From Tardiphaga sp. vice304 (GTDB taxonomy: Bacteria > Pseudomonadota > Alphaproteobacteria > Rhizobiales > Xanthobacteraceae): a stretch of DNA of 64,000 nucleotides. Positions within the stretch are counted from its first letter, which is position 1; the number at the start of each line of letters is the position of its first letter. The notes beneath the pieces were generated by a model, which was not told the origin of the DNA, did not search any database, and saw nothing but the letters and a program-made list of their open reading frames with translations. A program made the position numbers and the translations under genes. Below, one piece after another: positions 55,843-64,000 of the stretch. The DNA is taken from positions 372,001 to 436,000 of the forward strand of contig NZ_CP041402.1 of NCBI RefSeq assembly GCF_007018905.1, given 5' to 3'.

Positions 55843-56436
55843 ATGCGTCAGGCGACGATCAAGCGCACGACCAAGGAGACCGCCATCGAGGTCTCCGTGA
55901 ACCTCGACGGCACCGGCCTGTCCGATTCGCACACCGGAATCGGGTTCTTCGACCACATGCTCGACCTCCTCGCCCGGCATTCCCGCATCGACATCACCGT
56001 CAAGGCGGTCGGCGACCTGCACGTCGATTTCCACCACACCACCGAGGATGTCGGCATCGCGCTCGGCCAGGCGGTCAAGCAGGCGCTCGGCGACATGGCC
56101 GGCATCACCCGCTATGCCGGGGTTCACATGCCGATGGACGAGACCCTGACCCGGGTCGCGATCGACATCTCCGGCCGGCCGTTCCTGGTGTTCAAATCGG
56201 CGTTCCCGACCCAGAAGATCGGCGAATTCGACACCGAGCTGGTGCGCGAATGGTTCACCGCCTTTGCCGGCAATGCGGGCGTGACTTTGCACGTCGAGAC
56301 CCTATATGGCGAGAACAGCCATCATATCGCCGAATCCTGCTTCAAGGGTCTGGCGCGGGCGCTGCGCACCGCGGTCGCGATCGATCCGCGCAATGCCGGC
56401 GAAGTGCCATCTACCAAGGGGCAGCTCGGCGGCTGA
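55843..56436 (+). CDS. hisB: Imidazoleglycerol-phosphate dehydratase
   Basis: A 197-residue monofunctional dehydratase (no phosphatase domain). [27 protein letters not shown] and [19 protein letters not shown] carry the manganese-binding histidines. It performs the sixth histidine step. First gene of the hisB-DUF2628-hisH-hisA-hisF-hisE cluster. Confidence 0.97.
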   Translation: MRQATIKRTTKETAIEVSVNLDGTGLSDSHTGIGFFDHMLDLLARHSRIDITVKAVGDLHVDFHHTTEDVGIALGQAVKQALGDMAGITRYAGVHMPMDETLTRVAIDISGRPFLVFKSAFPTQKIGEFDTELVREWFTAFAGNAGVTLHVETLYGENSHHIAESCFKGLARALRTAVAIDPRNAGEVPSTKGQLGG

Positions 56437-56461
56437 TTGCAGCCATCGGCGGAGAGCCATC

Positions 56462-56986
56462 ATGCCGGTCTATACGATCCACGCGCCCCGCGCCGCCGGC
56501 TCGGAGCCGCTCGTCGCGCCGGACCGGTTCCGGTTCGTGCGCGATGGCTTTCATTTTTGGGCGTTTGCGACCAGCCTCATCTGGCTGATCTGGCACCGGC
56601 TGTGGTGGGCAACACTCGGCTATATCGTGCTGTCGGTCGTGGGCGGCATCGCGCTGGCGATGCTCGGGGCCGGTTCCGGCACCCGGCTGGTGGTGATGTT
56701 CCTGTTCGCTTTGCTGATGGGCTTCGAGGCGTCCAGCATCCGGCGCTGGACGCTGTCGCGCGGCAAATGGCTCCAGCTCGATCTCGTCGTCGCCGAGGAT
56801 GAGGAAACCGCCGAGCGCCGCTTCTTCGAGCGCTGGACCACACGCCGCGAGTTCATGGGTGACACGAACGGCGTCGAGCGTGGCGGGCCACCGCCGACGC
56901 GCAATATTCCCGGCCAGTCGTTTTCCCGTCCGCCCGCGCGCGAGGAAATCATCGGCCTGTTTCCGCAACCGGGAGCTTCACGTTGA
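56462..56986 (+). CDS. DUF2628 membrane protein between hisB and hisH
   Basis: A 174-residue protein with two to three hydrophobic helices in the first 90 residues ([52 protein letters not shown]) and a soluble tail with [14 protein letters not shown]2628 has no known function. GGAGAG stands 6 nt before the ATG. Its TGA overlaps the hisH TTG, so it is translationally coupled to a histidine gene, although nothing in its sequence suggests a role in histidine synthesis. Confidence 0.85.
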   Translation: MPVYTIHAPRAAGSEPLVAPDRFRFVRDGFHFWAFATSLIWLIWHRLWWATLGYIVLSVVGGIALAMLGAGSGTRLVVMFLFALLMGFEASSIRRWTLSRGKWLQLDLVVAEDEETAERRFFERWTTRREFMGDTNGVERGGPPPTRNIPGQSFSRPPAREEIIGLFPQPGASR

Positions 56987-57633
56987 GCGTTGCTATCATC
57001 GATTACGGCTCCGGCAATCTGCACTCGGCGGCGAAAGCCTTCGAGCGCGCCGCGCGCAGCATGGCTGCCCCCGAGAAGGTCATCGTCACCCGCGATCCCG
57101 AAGCGGTGTTCCGTGCCGACCGCATCGTGCTGCCGGGCGTTGGCGCCTTCGCCGATTGCCGCAAGGGCCTGGATGCGCTGGACGGCATGGTCGATGCGAT
57201 GACCGAAGCCGTGCGCGACAAGGCCAGGCCGTTTTTCGGCATCTGCGTCGGCATGCAGTTGATGGCGACGCGCGGCAAGGAGCACGTCACCACCAACGGG
57301 CTGAACTGGATCGAAGGCGACGTCGAAAGAATCGCGCCGCGCGAAGAGAATTTCAAGATCCCGCATATGGGCTGGAATACGTTGGAGATGGTGCGCGAGC
57401 ATCCGGTGCTGGAGCGCCTGCCGCTCGGCGAAAAAGGCCGGCACGCTTATTTCGTGCACTCCTATCAGCTCAACGCGGTCCACGAAGCCGACGTGCTGGC
57501 GCGTGCCGAATATGGTGGACCGGTGACGGCCATCGTCGGCCGCGACACCATGATCGGCACCCAGTTTCACCCCGAAAAGAGCCAGCGCTTCGGCCTGGCT
57601 TTGATCCAGAATTTTTTGAAGTGGAAGCCGTGA
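56983..57633 (+). CDS. hisH: Imidazole glycerol phosphate synthase glutaminase subunit
   Basis: A 216-residue class I glutamine amidotransferase. The nucleophile is Cys88 (FFGICVGMQ) and the partners are His196 and Glu198 (GTQFHPEKS). It supplies ammonia to HisF. The start is TTG within TTGA, overlapping the preceding stop. A family E repeat follows before hisA. Confidence 0.96.
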   Translation: MSVAIIDYGSGNLHSAAKAFERAARSMAAPEKVIVTRDPEAVFRADRIVLPGVGAFADCRKGLDALDGMVDAMTEAVRDKARPFFGICVGMQLMATRGKEHVTTNGLNWIEGDVERIAPREENFKIPHMGWNTLEMVREHPVLERLPLGEKGRHAYFVHSYQLNAVHEADVLARAEYGGPVTAIVGRDTMIGTQFHPEKSQRFGLALIQNFLKWKP

Positions 57634-57663
57634 GCACTTCTGTCAAAGCGGTATGGCCGCAGT

Positions 57664-57771
57664 GCTCCCCTCCCCCTTGCGGGGAGGGGTCGGGGGTGGG
57701 GGTCCACCAGCGACGGCACCTGCGGCTACCCCCCTCCCCGACCCTCCCCCGCAAGGGGGGAGGGAGCGACA
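57664..57771. repeat. Family E-like repeat, copy 3 (inside the his operon)
   Basis: A large inverted repeat: GCTCCCCTCCCCCTTGCGGG at the left and GCAAGGGGGGAGGGAGC at the right, with inner GGGGTCGGGGGTGGGGG and CCCCCTCCCCGACCCTCC. It has the design of family E but with C/G-rich arms. It lies between hisH and hisA. Confidence 0.8.
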
Positions 57772-57799
57772 GCGCTCTTGGTTTATGGACTATTTCATC

Positions 57800-58540
57800 A
57801 TGATCCTCTTTCCCGCCATCGATCTCAAAAACGGCCAGTGCGTTCGCCTCGAACAGGGCGACATGGCGCGCGCCACGGTTTTCAATCTCGATCCCGCCGC
57901 GCAGGCGCGTGACTTCGAGAGCCAGGGCTTCGAATATCTCCACGTCGTCGATCTCGACGGCGCCTTCGCCGGCAAGCCGGTCAATGCGCAGGCCGTGGAA
58001 GCGATGCTCGCCACCATCAAGATGCCGGTGCAGCTCGGCGGCGGCATCCGCGATCTTGCGACCATCGAGGCCTGGCTCAGCAAGGGCATTACCCGCGTCA
58101 TCATCGGCACCGCCGCGGTGCGCAATCCCGCTTTGGTGAAGGAAGCCGCGAAGAAATTTCCCGGCCGTGTCGCCGTCGGCCTCGATGCTCGTGACGGTAA
58201 CGTCGCCGTCGAAGGCTGGGCCGAGACCTCGACCGTCACCGCGCTGGAAATCGCGCAGCGCTTTGAAGATGCCGGCGTCGCCGCGATCATCTTCACCGAC
58301 ATCGCGCGCGATGGTCTGCTCAAGGGCCTCAACCTCGACGCCACCATCGAATTGGCCGAAGCGATTGCGATTCCCGTGATCGCCTCCGGCGGCTTCGCCT
58401 CGATCGAGGACGTGAAAGCCCTGCTCAAGCCGCGTGCCCAAAAGCTCGAAGGCGCGATCTCCGGCCGCGCTTTGTACGATGGCCGGCTCGACCCCGCGGC
58501 GGCGCTGGCGCTGATCGCCTCCGCCCGCGCGGCGGCATAG
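57800..58540 (+). CDS. hisA: Phosphoribosylformimino-AICAR ribotide isomerase
   Basis: A 246-residue TIM barrel. [20 protein letters not shown] (Asp catalytic base), [16 protein letters not shown] and TDIARDGLL (second catalytic Asp) are present. It catalyses the Amadori step feeding HisF. ATG 57800 gives the conserved start; an ATG five codons earlier (57785) is possible. Confidence 0.96.
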   Translation: MILFPAIDLKNGQCVRLEQGDMARATVFNLDPAAQARDFESQGFEYLHVVDLDGAFAGKPVNAQAVEAMLATIKMPVQLGGGIRDLATIEAWLSKGITRVIIGTAAVRNPALVKEAAKKFPGRVAVGLDARDGNVAVEGWAETSTVTALEIAQRFEDAGVAAIIFTDIARDGLLKGLNLDATIELAEAIAIPVIASGGFASIEDVKALLKPRAQKLEGAISGRALYDGRLDPAAALALIASARAAA

Positions 58541-58548
58541 GAACGACC

Positions 58549-59325
58549 ATGTTCAAGATGCGTGTCATCCCCTGCCTCGACGTCAAGGACGGCCGCGTCG
58601 TCAAGGGCATCAATTTCGTTGACCTGCGCGACGCCGGCGATCCGGTCGAGGCGGCGATCGCCTATGATGCCGCCGGCGCCGATGAATTATGCTTTCTCGA
58701 TATCAACGCGACGCATGAAAATCGCGGCACCATGATGGATGTGGTGCGGCGCACGGCCGAGGCCTGCTTCATGCCGCTGACGGTCGGCGGCGGCGTGCGC
58801 ACCATCGATGATATCAAGGCGCTGCTGCGCGCCGGCGCGGACAAGGTCTCGATCAATTCGGCAGCGGTCGCCAACCGCGAATTCGTCAAAGAGGCCGCGG
58901 AAAAATTCGGCGACCAGTGCATCGTGGTGGCGATCGACGCCAAGAAGGTCGCGCGCCCCGGCGGCAGCTCACGCTGGGAGATCTTCACCCATGGCGGCCG
59001 CAAGGCGACCGGCATCGAAGCCATCGAATTCGCCCAGGAAGTGGTGTCGCTCGGCGCCGGCGAGATCCTGCTGACCTCGATGGACCGCGACGGCACCCGC
59101 TCCGGCTTCGACATTCCGCTGACCCAGGCGGTGGCCGACAGCATCAACGTGCCGGTGATCGCCTCCGGCGGCGTCGGCAATCTCGACCACCTCGTCGATG
59201 GTATCAAGGACGGCCATGCCACCGCGGTGCTGGCGGCGTCGATCTTCCATTTCGGCGAATTCACCATCCGGCAGGCCAAGGACCACATGGTCCGCGCCGG
59301 TCTGCCGATGCGGCTCGACCCGTAA
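58549..59325 (+). CDS. hisF: Imidazole glycerol phosphate synthase cyclase subunit
   Basis: A 258-residue TIM barrel. [18 protein letters not shown] with catalytic Asp, [18 protein letters not shown] and [13 protein letters not shown] are the conserved parts. Takes ammonia from HisH to make imidazole glycerol phosphate and AICAR. 8 bp after hisA; GGAACG precedes the ATG. Confidence 0.97.
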   Translation: MFKMRVIPCLDVKDGRVVKGINFVDLRDAGDPVEAAIAYDAAGADELCFLDINATHENRGTMMDVVRRTAEACFMPLTVGGGVRTIDDIKALLRAGADKVSINSAAVANREFVKEAAEKFGDQCIVVAIDAKKVARPGGSSRWEIFTHGGRKATGIEAIEFAQEVVSLGAGEILLTSMDRDGTRSGFDIPLTQAVADSINVPVIASGGVGNLDHLVDGIKDGHATAVLAASIFHFGEFTIRQAKDHMVRAGLPMRLDP

Positions 59326-59340
59326 CCGAAACTCCGGCAC

Positions 59341-59365
59341 GACGTCGCAACAGTCCTGCGACGTC
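59341..59365 (+). other. Perfect 9-bp hairpin between hisF and hisE
   Basis: GACGTCGCA and TGCGACGTC pair around a 7-nt loop in the 63-bp hisF-hisE gap. No T-tract follows, so it is not a classical terminator. It could stabilise the upstream mRNA or modulate hisE expression. Confidence 0.5.
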
Positions 59366-59388
59366 AACGGTTGATACAGAAAGCGCCA

Positions 59389-59712
59389 ATGGCCCGCTTT
59401 ACCATCCACGATCTCGCCGCCACCATCGACGCCCGCGCCGCATCGGCGAGCGAAGCGTCCTATACCAGCAAGCTGCTCGCCAAGGGCAGCGCGCATTGCG
59501 CCAAAAAGTTCGGCGAGGAAGCGGTCGAGACCGTCATCGCCGCGGTGGCGGAGGATCGCACGCATCTCGTCAATGAAAGCGCCGACGTATTGTTTCACCT
59601 GCTGGTGCTGCTGAAGTCGCGCGACATCCCCCTCGCGGAGGTCGAGGCGGCGCTCGGCGAGCGCACCAAGATGTCCGGCCTGCAAGAAAAAGCGTCGCGT
59701 CCAAGCGACTGA
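59389..59712 (+). CDS. hisE: Phosphoribosyl-ATP pyrophosphatase
   Basis: A 107-residue MazG-like all-helical protein. [25 protein letters not shown] with the metal-binding EExxE pattern and [13 protein letters not shown] are typical. It hydrolyses PR-ATP to PR-AMP. An upstream in-frame TTG at 59371 is possible. Last gene of the his cluster before coaA. Confidence 0.95.
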   Translation: MARFTIHDLAATIDARAASASEASYTSKLLAKGSAHCAKKFGEEAVETVIAAVAEDRTHLVNESADVLFHLLVLLKSRDIPLAEVEAALGERTKMSGLQEKASRPSD

Positions 59713-59744
59713 TCCAAGAGATCACCACACGAGGAAACTGCTTC

Positions 59745-60698
59745 ATGGATATGCGGGCAGAGCAGCAATACAATCCGTACCGGACCTTCTCGCGCGAGCA
59801 ATGGGCAGCGTTGCGCGACGATACGCCGATGACGCTGGAAGCCGGCGAGATCGCCGCATTGCGCTCGATGTATGACCGGCTCGATCTGAAAGAGGTCGAG
59901 GAGATCTATCTGCCGCTGTCGCGGCTGTTGTCGATCTACGTCACCGCGACGCAACGGCTGTATTACGCGCAGCGCAGGTTTCTCGGCATCGAGGACCGCA
60001 AGATGCCCTATATCATCGGCGTCGCCGGCTCGGTCGCAGTCGGCAAGTCGACCACCGCGCGCGTGCTGCAGGCGCTCCTGGCGCGCTGGGGCGCCAAGCC
60101 GAAGGTCGACCTCGTCACCACCGACGGCTTCCTGTTTCCCAATGCGGTACTGGAGCGCCAGGGCCTGATGCAGAAGAAGGGCTTTCCGGAAAGCTACGAC
60201 CTGCCGACGCTGCTGGCCTTCCTCAGCGACATCAAGGCCGGCCGCTCGCCGGTCCGCGCGCCGCTGTATTCGCATCTCACCTATGACGTGATTCCGAACA
60301 AGTGGCAGGAGGTCGATCAGCCCGACATCCTGATCGTCGAGGGCGTCAACGTGCTGCAGACCGGCCGCCTGCCACGCGACGGTCGCGCGGTGCCGGTGGT
60401 CTCGGACTTCTTCGATTTCTCGGTGTTCATCGACGCCGAGGAGCCGGTGCTGCGCGACTGGTATGTGCGGCGCTTCCTGGCGCTGCGCGATACCGCCTTC
60501 CACGACCCGCGCTCCTACTTTCACCGCTACGCGCCGCTGTCGGACGAGGAAGCCACGGCGACCGCGCTGGCGATCTGGGAACGCACCAATCTGGCCAATC
60601 TCGAAGACAACATCCTGCCGACACGGCCAAGGGCGACGCTGATCCTGACCAAGGGCGCGGACCATGTCGTGGAGAACGTGGCGCTGCGGCGACTCTGA
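59745..60698 (+). CDS. coaA: Type I pantothenate kinase
   Basis: A 317-residue kinase: P-loop GSVAVGKST at 95-103, [17 protein letters not shown] and EGVNVLQTG. Phosphorylates pantothenate at the start of coenzyme A synthesis and is feedback-inhibited by CoA. Gap from hisE 32 bp; GAGGAA precedes the ATG. The his-coaA adjacency is typical for rhizobia. Confidence 0.96.
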   Translation: MDMRAEQQYNPYRTFSREQWAALRDDTPMTLEAGEIAALRSMYDRLDLKEVEEIYLPLSRLLSIYVTATQRLYYAQRRFLGIEDRKMPYIIGVAGSVAVGKSTTARVLQALLARWGAKPKVDLVTTDGFLFPNAVLERQGLMQKKGFPESYDLPTLLAFLSDIKAGRSPVRAPLYSHLTYDVIPNKWQEVDQPDILIVEGVNVLQTGRLPRDGRAVPVVSDFFDFSVFIDAEEPVLRDWYVRRFLALRDTAFHDPRSYFHRYAPLSDEEATATALAIWERTNLANLEDNILPTRPRATLILTKGADHVVENVALRRL

Positions 60699-60831
60699 CT
60701 GTCATTCCGGGGCGTGTGCAGACGGCGAAGCCGGCTGAACACGAACCCGGAATCCCGGCATGTTCATCGTCCCACGAGGAGATTCCGGGTTCGCTCGCAG
60801 CTGACGCTGCTCTCGCCCCGGAATGACAGTT
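60699..60831. repeat. Family B repeat, copy 6
   Basis: The ends are CTGTCATTCCGGGGCGTG and CGCCCCGGAATGACAG with inner GAACCCGGAATCCCGGC and GAGATTCCGGGTTCGC. It fills the convergent gap between coaA and the OlsB-like gene. Confidence 0.88.
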
Positions 60832-60832
60832 T

Positions 60833-61777
60833 TTAAGCCGCCCTCGCCTCGCCGCCAAAATGCTCGATATATTTCGCGCCGATCGCGGCCACCGGCATCA
60901 CGATCAGCACGTCGGTGGTGCCGAACTGGTGATCTATCACCGCGCCGTCGCCGATATGGGCGCCGAGCCGCAGATAGCCCTTGATCAGCGGCGGCAGCAT
61001 TCGCATCGCCGCCTTGGCGTCCACCGCCTCTTTCGGCATCCGGTTCATCTCGACGTAACGCTGCGGATGCGCCCGCGCGCGCCAGGCTTCCGGAGCGCGG
61101 GCGTGGTGATGCAGGAACGACAGCGGCAGCGCCAGGCGGTCCGGGTCGGTGCCCTCGAAGCTGGCGCAGCCGATCATGACGTCGAAGTGGTTCTGCTTCA
61201 CATAACTCCAGATGCCCTGCCACAACAGCTCGACGGTGCGCTTGTTGCGGTAGCGCGGCAGCACGCAAGAGCGGCCGAGTTCGAGGAAGCGCAGGCCGGC
61301 GTGACGCTCGATCATGCCCGAGAGGTCGAACTCGTTGTCGGTGTAGAAGCCGCCATGTTTGATCGCGGTCTCGTGGCGCAGCAGGCGATAGGTGCCGACC
61401 ACCGGCTGCCGGCCGGACAGAGTCGGCTTCGCCGCGTGATCGATCACCATCAGATGGTCGCAGATCTTGTCGAAGGCGTCCTTGTCACGCTGCGCCAGTA
61501 TCGCGGCGGCGTCGGCGATCGCGCTGCCGTCCTTGTAGAACACCTTGTAGCGCAGCTTCTGGGCGCGTTTGACGTCGCGCTTGTCCTGCGCGAGGCGGAC
61601 TTCCAGCGGTCCCATCCGGCCGAGCGACACCGGCGGGTGCGGAAAGCGGATCGGCGATGCAAAACCAAGCGGTGGCTTGAACCAGGTGATCGCGCTATGC
61701 GCGGCGGCGCCCATGGTGTGAGGCCGCAGCATCTGCATGAAGCCGGATTTCGCGGGCGTCGTCTGGTCGCCGTGCAT
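60833..61777 (-). CDS. OlsB-like L-ornithine N-acyltransferase
   Basis: A 314-residue GNAT-like acyltransferase of the hemolysin/OlsB family. RDVKRAQKLRYKVFYKDG, FDKICDHLMVID, GTYRLLRHETA, LELGRSCVLPRYRNKRTVELLWQG-type sequence and FDVMIGCASFEGTDPD are signatures. OlsB makes lyso-ornithine lipid; OlsA would complete the lipid and is not in the window. GAGGA stands 6 nt before the ATG at 61777, favouring it over ATGs at 61783 and 61810. Confidence 0.85.
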   Translation of the reverse strand: MHGDQTTPAKSGFMQMLRPHTMGAAAHSAITWFKPPLGFASPIRFPHPPVSLGRMGPLEVRLAQDKRDVKRAQKLRYKVFYKDGSAIADAAAILAQRDKDAFDKICDHLMVIDHAAKPTLSGRQPVVGTYRLLRHETAIKHGGFYTDNEFDLSGMIERHAGLRFLELGRSCVLPRYRNKRTVELLWQGIWSYVKQNHFDVMIGCASFEGTDPDRLALPLSFLHHHARAPEAWRARAHPQRYVEMNRMPKEAVDAKAAMRMLPPLIKGYLRLGAHIGDGAVIDHQFGTTDVLIVMPVAAIGAKYIEHFGGEARAA

Positions 61778-61896
61778 GGCCATTCCTCGTGGCCGCGACT
61801 GCCGAATCACGTCGGCGCGGCCTTCAGGACAGCAACATCACGCCGGCTGAACAGCCGTATGACGGCAGCATCAACGGCATGTGACGGCGCGCGGTA

Positions 61897-64000
61897 CTAC
61901 GCCGCCACGGGCCGCGCTATCGCCAGTTCGGCCAGCGCGAGGGCGAGCTTGTCGCGGTCGAGCGGCTTGACCAGGAAGCCGTCCATGCCGGCCTCGAAAC
62001 AGGCCGAGCGGTCCTCGGCCTGGGTGTTGGCGGTCAGCGCCAGGATTGGCGTCCGCCGGCCTTCGCCGGACTCGCAAGCGCGGATCCGTTTCGTCGCCTC
62101 GATGCCATCCAGCCGCGGCATCTGGATGTCCATCAGCACGAGGTCGTAGGGCGTGCCGTCGCTCTGCGCGGCGAGCCAGCCTTGCAGCGCGTCTTCGCCA
62201 TTGCTGGTGATGAGGGCGCGGTGCCCGAGCCGCGTCAGCAGCGCGCGCATCAAGAGCGCGTTGATCTCATTGTCTTCGGCGACCAGGATCGACAGGCTCG
62301 GCGCCGTGGGCGTTGCGGTCGCCGTGACCGGGGCGGGATCGTCGATCAGGGAAGGCGGCGCGGGATCGGCCTGCAGCGTCAGCCGTGCCGCCAGCGAGGC
62401 GGCGCGCAGCGGCTTGACGAGGTAGCCGGTCAGCGCGGTGGCCTCGGCGGGCGGCAATTCGTGGCGCATCGCCGGGGTGAACATCACGATGCGCTGCGCC
62501 GCATGGACGGTAGCTGCGGCGGCGAGGCGCTCGACCTCGGCGGGGCCCAGCGCCCGGTCGATCAGCATCGCGTGCCACGGCCGCTCCGGCAGCAATGCCT
62601 GCGCCACCGCGAGATCCGACACCAGGCAGGTCTGGGCGCCCCAGCGCTGCAGCCGCCGCGCGGTCAGCGCGGCCTCGATACCTTGCGGCGCCACCAGCAG
62701 GACCGACTGGCCTGCAAGGTCCGGCGCGTCGAACGGGGCGGCGTCGCCCTCGGTGGCCGCCGCGAGCGGGATCGACGCTTCAAAGGTCGAACCGACGCCG
62801 GGCTCGCTTTGCAGCGTGATGCGGCCGCCCATTCGTTTGACGATACGCTCGCTGATATTGAGGCCGAGCCCGGTGCCGCCATAGTTTCGCGCGGTGGCTT
62901 CGGTGGCCTGCTCGAATTCGCGGAAGATGCGCTGCTGCGCCTCCGGCGCGATGCCGATGCCGGTATCGCGAACCAGGAAGCTGATTTCGCCGGGAAGCTC
63001 GCCTCGCTCGACGATCAGCGCGACGCCGCCCTCCGAGGTAAACTTGATGGCGTTGCCGGCGAGGTTGAGCAGCACCTGGCGCAGCCGCGCGGCGTCGCCC
63101 ATCACCTGCAGCGGCAGCCGCTCGTCGACATAGGCCGCGATCTCCAGCGCGCGGGCCTGGGCGCGTGGCGCCAGGAGTTCGGTGATGTCCTCGATCAGCG
63201 CGGCGAGCTGGAACGGGCGATGTTCGAGGTCTATTTTGCCGGCCTCGATCTTGGAATAGTCCAGCAGCTCCTCGATCAGTGCCAGCAGCGCATCACCCGA
63301 GGTCTTTACCGCGCGGGCGTAGGTCGCCTGCTCCGGCGTGAGCGAGGTGTCGAGCAGCAGTCCGCTCATGCCGATGATGCCGTTCAGCGGTGTACGGATT
63401 TCGTGGCTGGCCATCGCCAGGAAACGCGATTTGGCATGGTTGGCGGCGGTGGCGAGATCGCGGGCCTCGGCGATCTCGCGTTTGCGTTCGGTGCGATCGG
63501 TGACGTCGCGGCCGACGCATTGCAGCTCGGCGGGTTGACCGGCATCGGCGCGCACCAGGCCTTCGCGCCAGGCGATCCAGCGCGACCCCTGCGCAGTCGC
63601 GATCTTCTGGTCGTGGATGCGGGTGCCGTTCGGCTCGGTGGCAAGCTCGCCCTGCTCTTGCACATCCATGGTGAAGGCGCTGCCGAGCAGTTCGTCGCGC
63701 GACCGCGCCGCCAGCTTGCAATAGGCGTCGTTGGCAAAGCTGATGCGGTCGTTGGAGTCGCGGATTACGATCAGGTCGCCTTGCGCCTCGAACAGATAGC
63801 GCGCGTGCTGTTCGGCTTCCTGCAGTTCCCAATTGCGATCGACCAGCGATTCATTATGTGCCGCGAGCAGGCGCAGCCGCCTCGCCATGAAGCGCAGCTT
63901 CATGCTCAAGGTCGCCAGCGCCACGCAGGCGACCGCGAACAGGAAGCTCGCGCCGATCGCGAAAGCGTGCGGATCGTAGCCGGAATTCTCCGCCGTGCTG
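61897..64000 (-). CDS. Hybrid sensor histidine kinase (partial, N-terminus beyond the window)
   Basis: At least 700 residues. From the visible N-side: a membrane helix ([19 protein letters not shown]), a PAS domain ([20 protein letters not shown]), HisKA with the phospho-His in [12 protein letters not shown], HATPase ([29 protein letters not shown]), a degenerate receiver (VLLVAPQG; no acidic pair) and a functional receiver ([22 protein letters not shown]). A GTG at 63924 is not the real start, because the same frame continues upstream through the membrane helix to the window end. No HPt domain follows. Confidence 0.92.
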   Translation of the reverse strand, partial: STAENSGYDPHAFAIGASFLFAVACVALATLSMKLRFMARRLRLLAAHNESLVDRNWELQEAEQHARYLFEAQGDLIVIRDSNDRISFANDAYCKLAARSRDELLGSAFTMDVQEQGELATEPNGTRIHDQKIATAQGSRWIAWREGLVRADAGQPAELQCVGRDVTDRTERKREIAEARDLATAANHAKSRFLAMASHEIRTPLNGIIGMSGLLLDTSLTPEQATYARAVKTSGDALLALIEELLDYSKIEAGKIDLEHRPFQLAALIEDITELLAPRAQARALEIAAYVDERLPLQVMGDAARLRQVLLNLAGNAIKFTSEGGVALIVERGELPGEISFLVRDTGIGIAPEAQQRIFREFEQATEATARNYGGTGLGLNISERIVKRMGGRITLQSEPGVGSTFEASIPLAAATEGDAAPFDAPDLAGQSVLLVAPQGIEAALTARRLQRWGAQTCLVSDLAVAQALLPERPWHAMLIDRALGPAEVERLAAAATVHAAQRIVMFTPAMRHELPPAEATALTGYLVKPLRAASLAARLTLQADPAPPSLIDDPAPVTATATPTAPSLSILVAEDNEINALLMRALLTRLGHRALITSNGEDALQGWLAAQSDGTPYDLVLMDIQMPRLDGIEATKRIRACESGEGRRTPILALTANTQAEDRSACFEAGMDGFLVKPLDRDKLALALAELAIARPVAA

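Noticed and set aside
57664..57771. Large C/G-rich inverted repeat as CRISPR or insertion sequence
   Set aside because: There are only two arms, no spacer series, no transposase and no target duplication; it fits the family E repeat design.
57653..57799. N-terminal extension of hisA through the family E repeat
   Set aside because: The extension is translated repeat (Pro/Gly-rich). HisA starts at ILFPAIDL, so the ATG at 57800 is sufficient.

Overview
The window is a 64 kb stretch of an alphaproteobacterial chromosome. High GC, codon use, gene order and protein content point to the Bradyrhizobium/Rhodopseudomonas group (Nitrobacteraceae). This rests on recognition of families and synteny, not on a database search. 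It holds about 60 protein genes, one tRNA and many short intergenic palindromic repeats. I see no prophage, insertion sequence, CRISPR array or defence locus. I did not find a convincing previously undescribed system; the most unusual signals are in replication/segregation DNA, in leuS and in the repeats.

Region by region. 1-9.4 kb is accessory metabolism: an MFS transporter end with a PDC-hydrolase-like amidohydrolase, a GST, a DUF2239 protein, a GST-kappa/HCCA isomerase with an SDR, a PanE-like reductase, a periplasmic sorbosone-dehydrogenase-like protein with a dihaem cytochrome c, and a DUF2235 membrane protein broken by one in-frame stop. 9.6-14.7 kb is housekeeping: a tail-anchored protein, tRNA-Gly, CnoX-type thioredoxin, LON-domain protein, Trm112-like protein, a ubiquinone hydroxylase and TesB. 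14.9-17.5 kb is nitrogen control: two PII genes and amtB, with a sigma-54-type promoter before the second PII. 17.6-23.5 kb carries an aminotransferase-ftsK unit behind a perfect CtrA-type box, a LolA-like protein and xthA. 24.3-28.4 kb is a GntR-regulated TRAP transporter plus a DapA-family lyase, with a near-perfect 29-nt operator over the promoter. 28.4-33 kb holds signalling and cell-wall genes (cNMP-binding protein, CenR-like regulator, L,D-transpeptidase, YggS, GGDEF protein).

33-50 kb looks like the origin/centromere region: leuS-lptE-holA, then leftward parB-parA-rsmG-mnmG-mnmE-rho-hemJ, a 464-bp divergent gap with DnaA-like and CtrA-like sites (candidate oriC), then rightward ppsR-maf-coaE-dnaQ. 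Four parS sites lie 4-6 kb from the candidate origin. 50-64 kb continues with secB, Tim44-like, mltA, smr, hslVU, the hisB-H-A-F-E cluster, coaA, an OlsB-like acyltransferase and a hybrid histidine kinase that runs off the end.

The short repeats fall into six families (called A-F here). All six convergent gene ends with gaps over 100 bp are filled almost completely by a B or C element; A, D, E and F elements sit in other kinds of gap, several inside conserved operons (parA-parB, lptE-holA, hslV-hslU, hisH-hisA).
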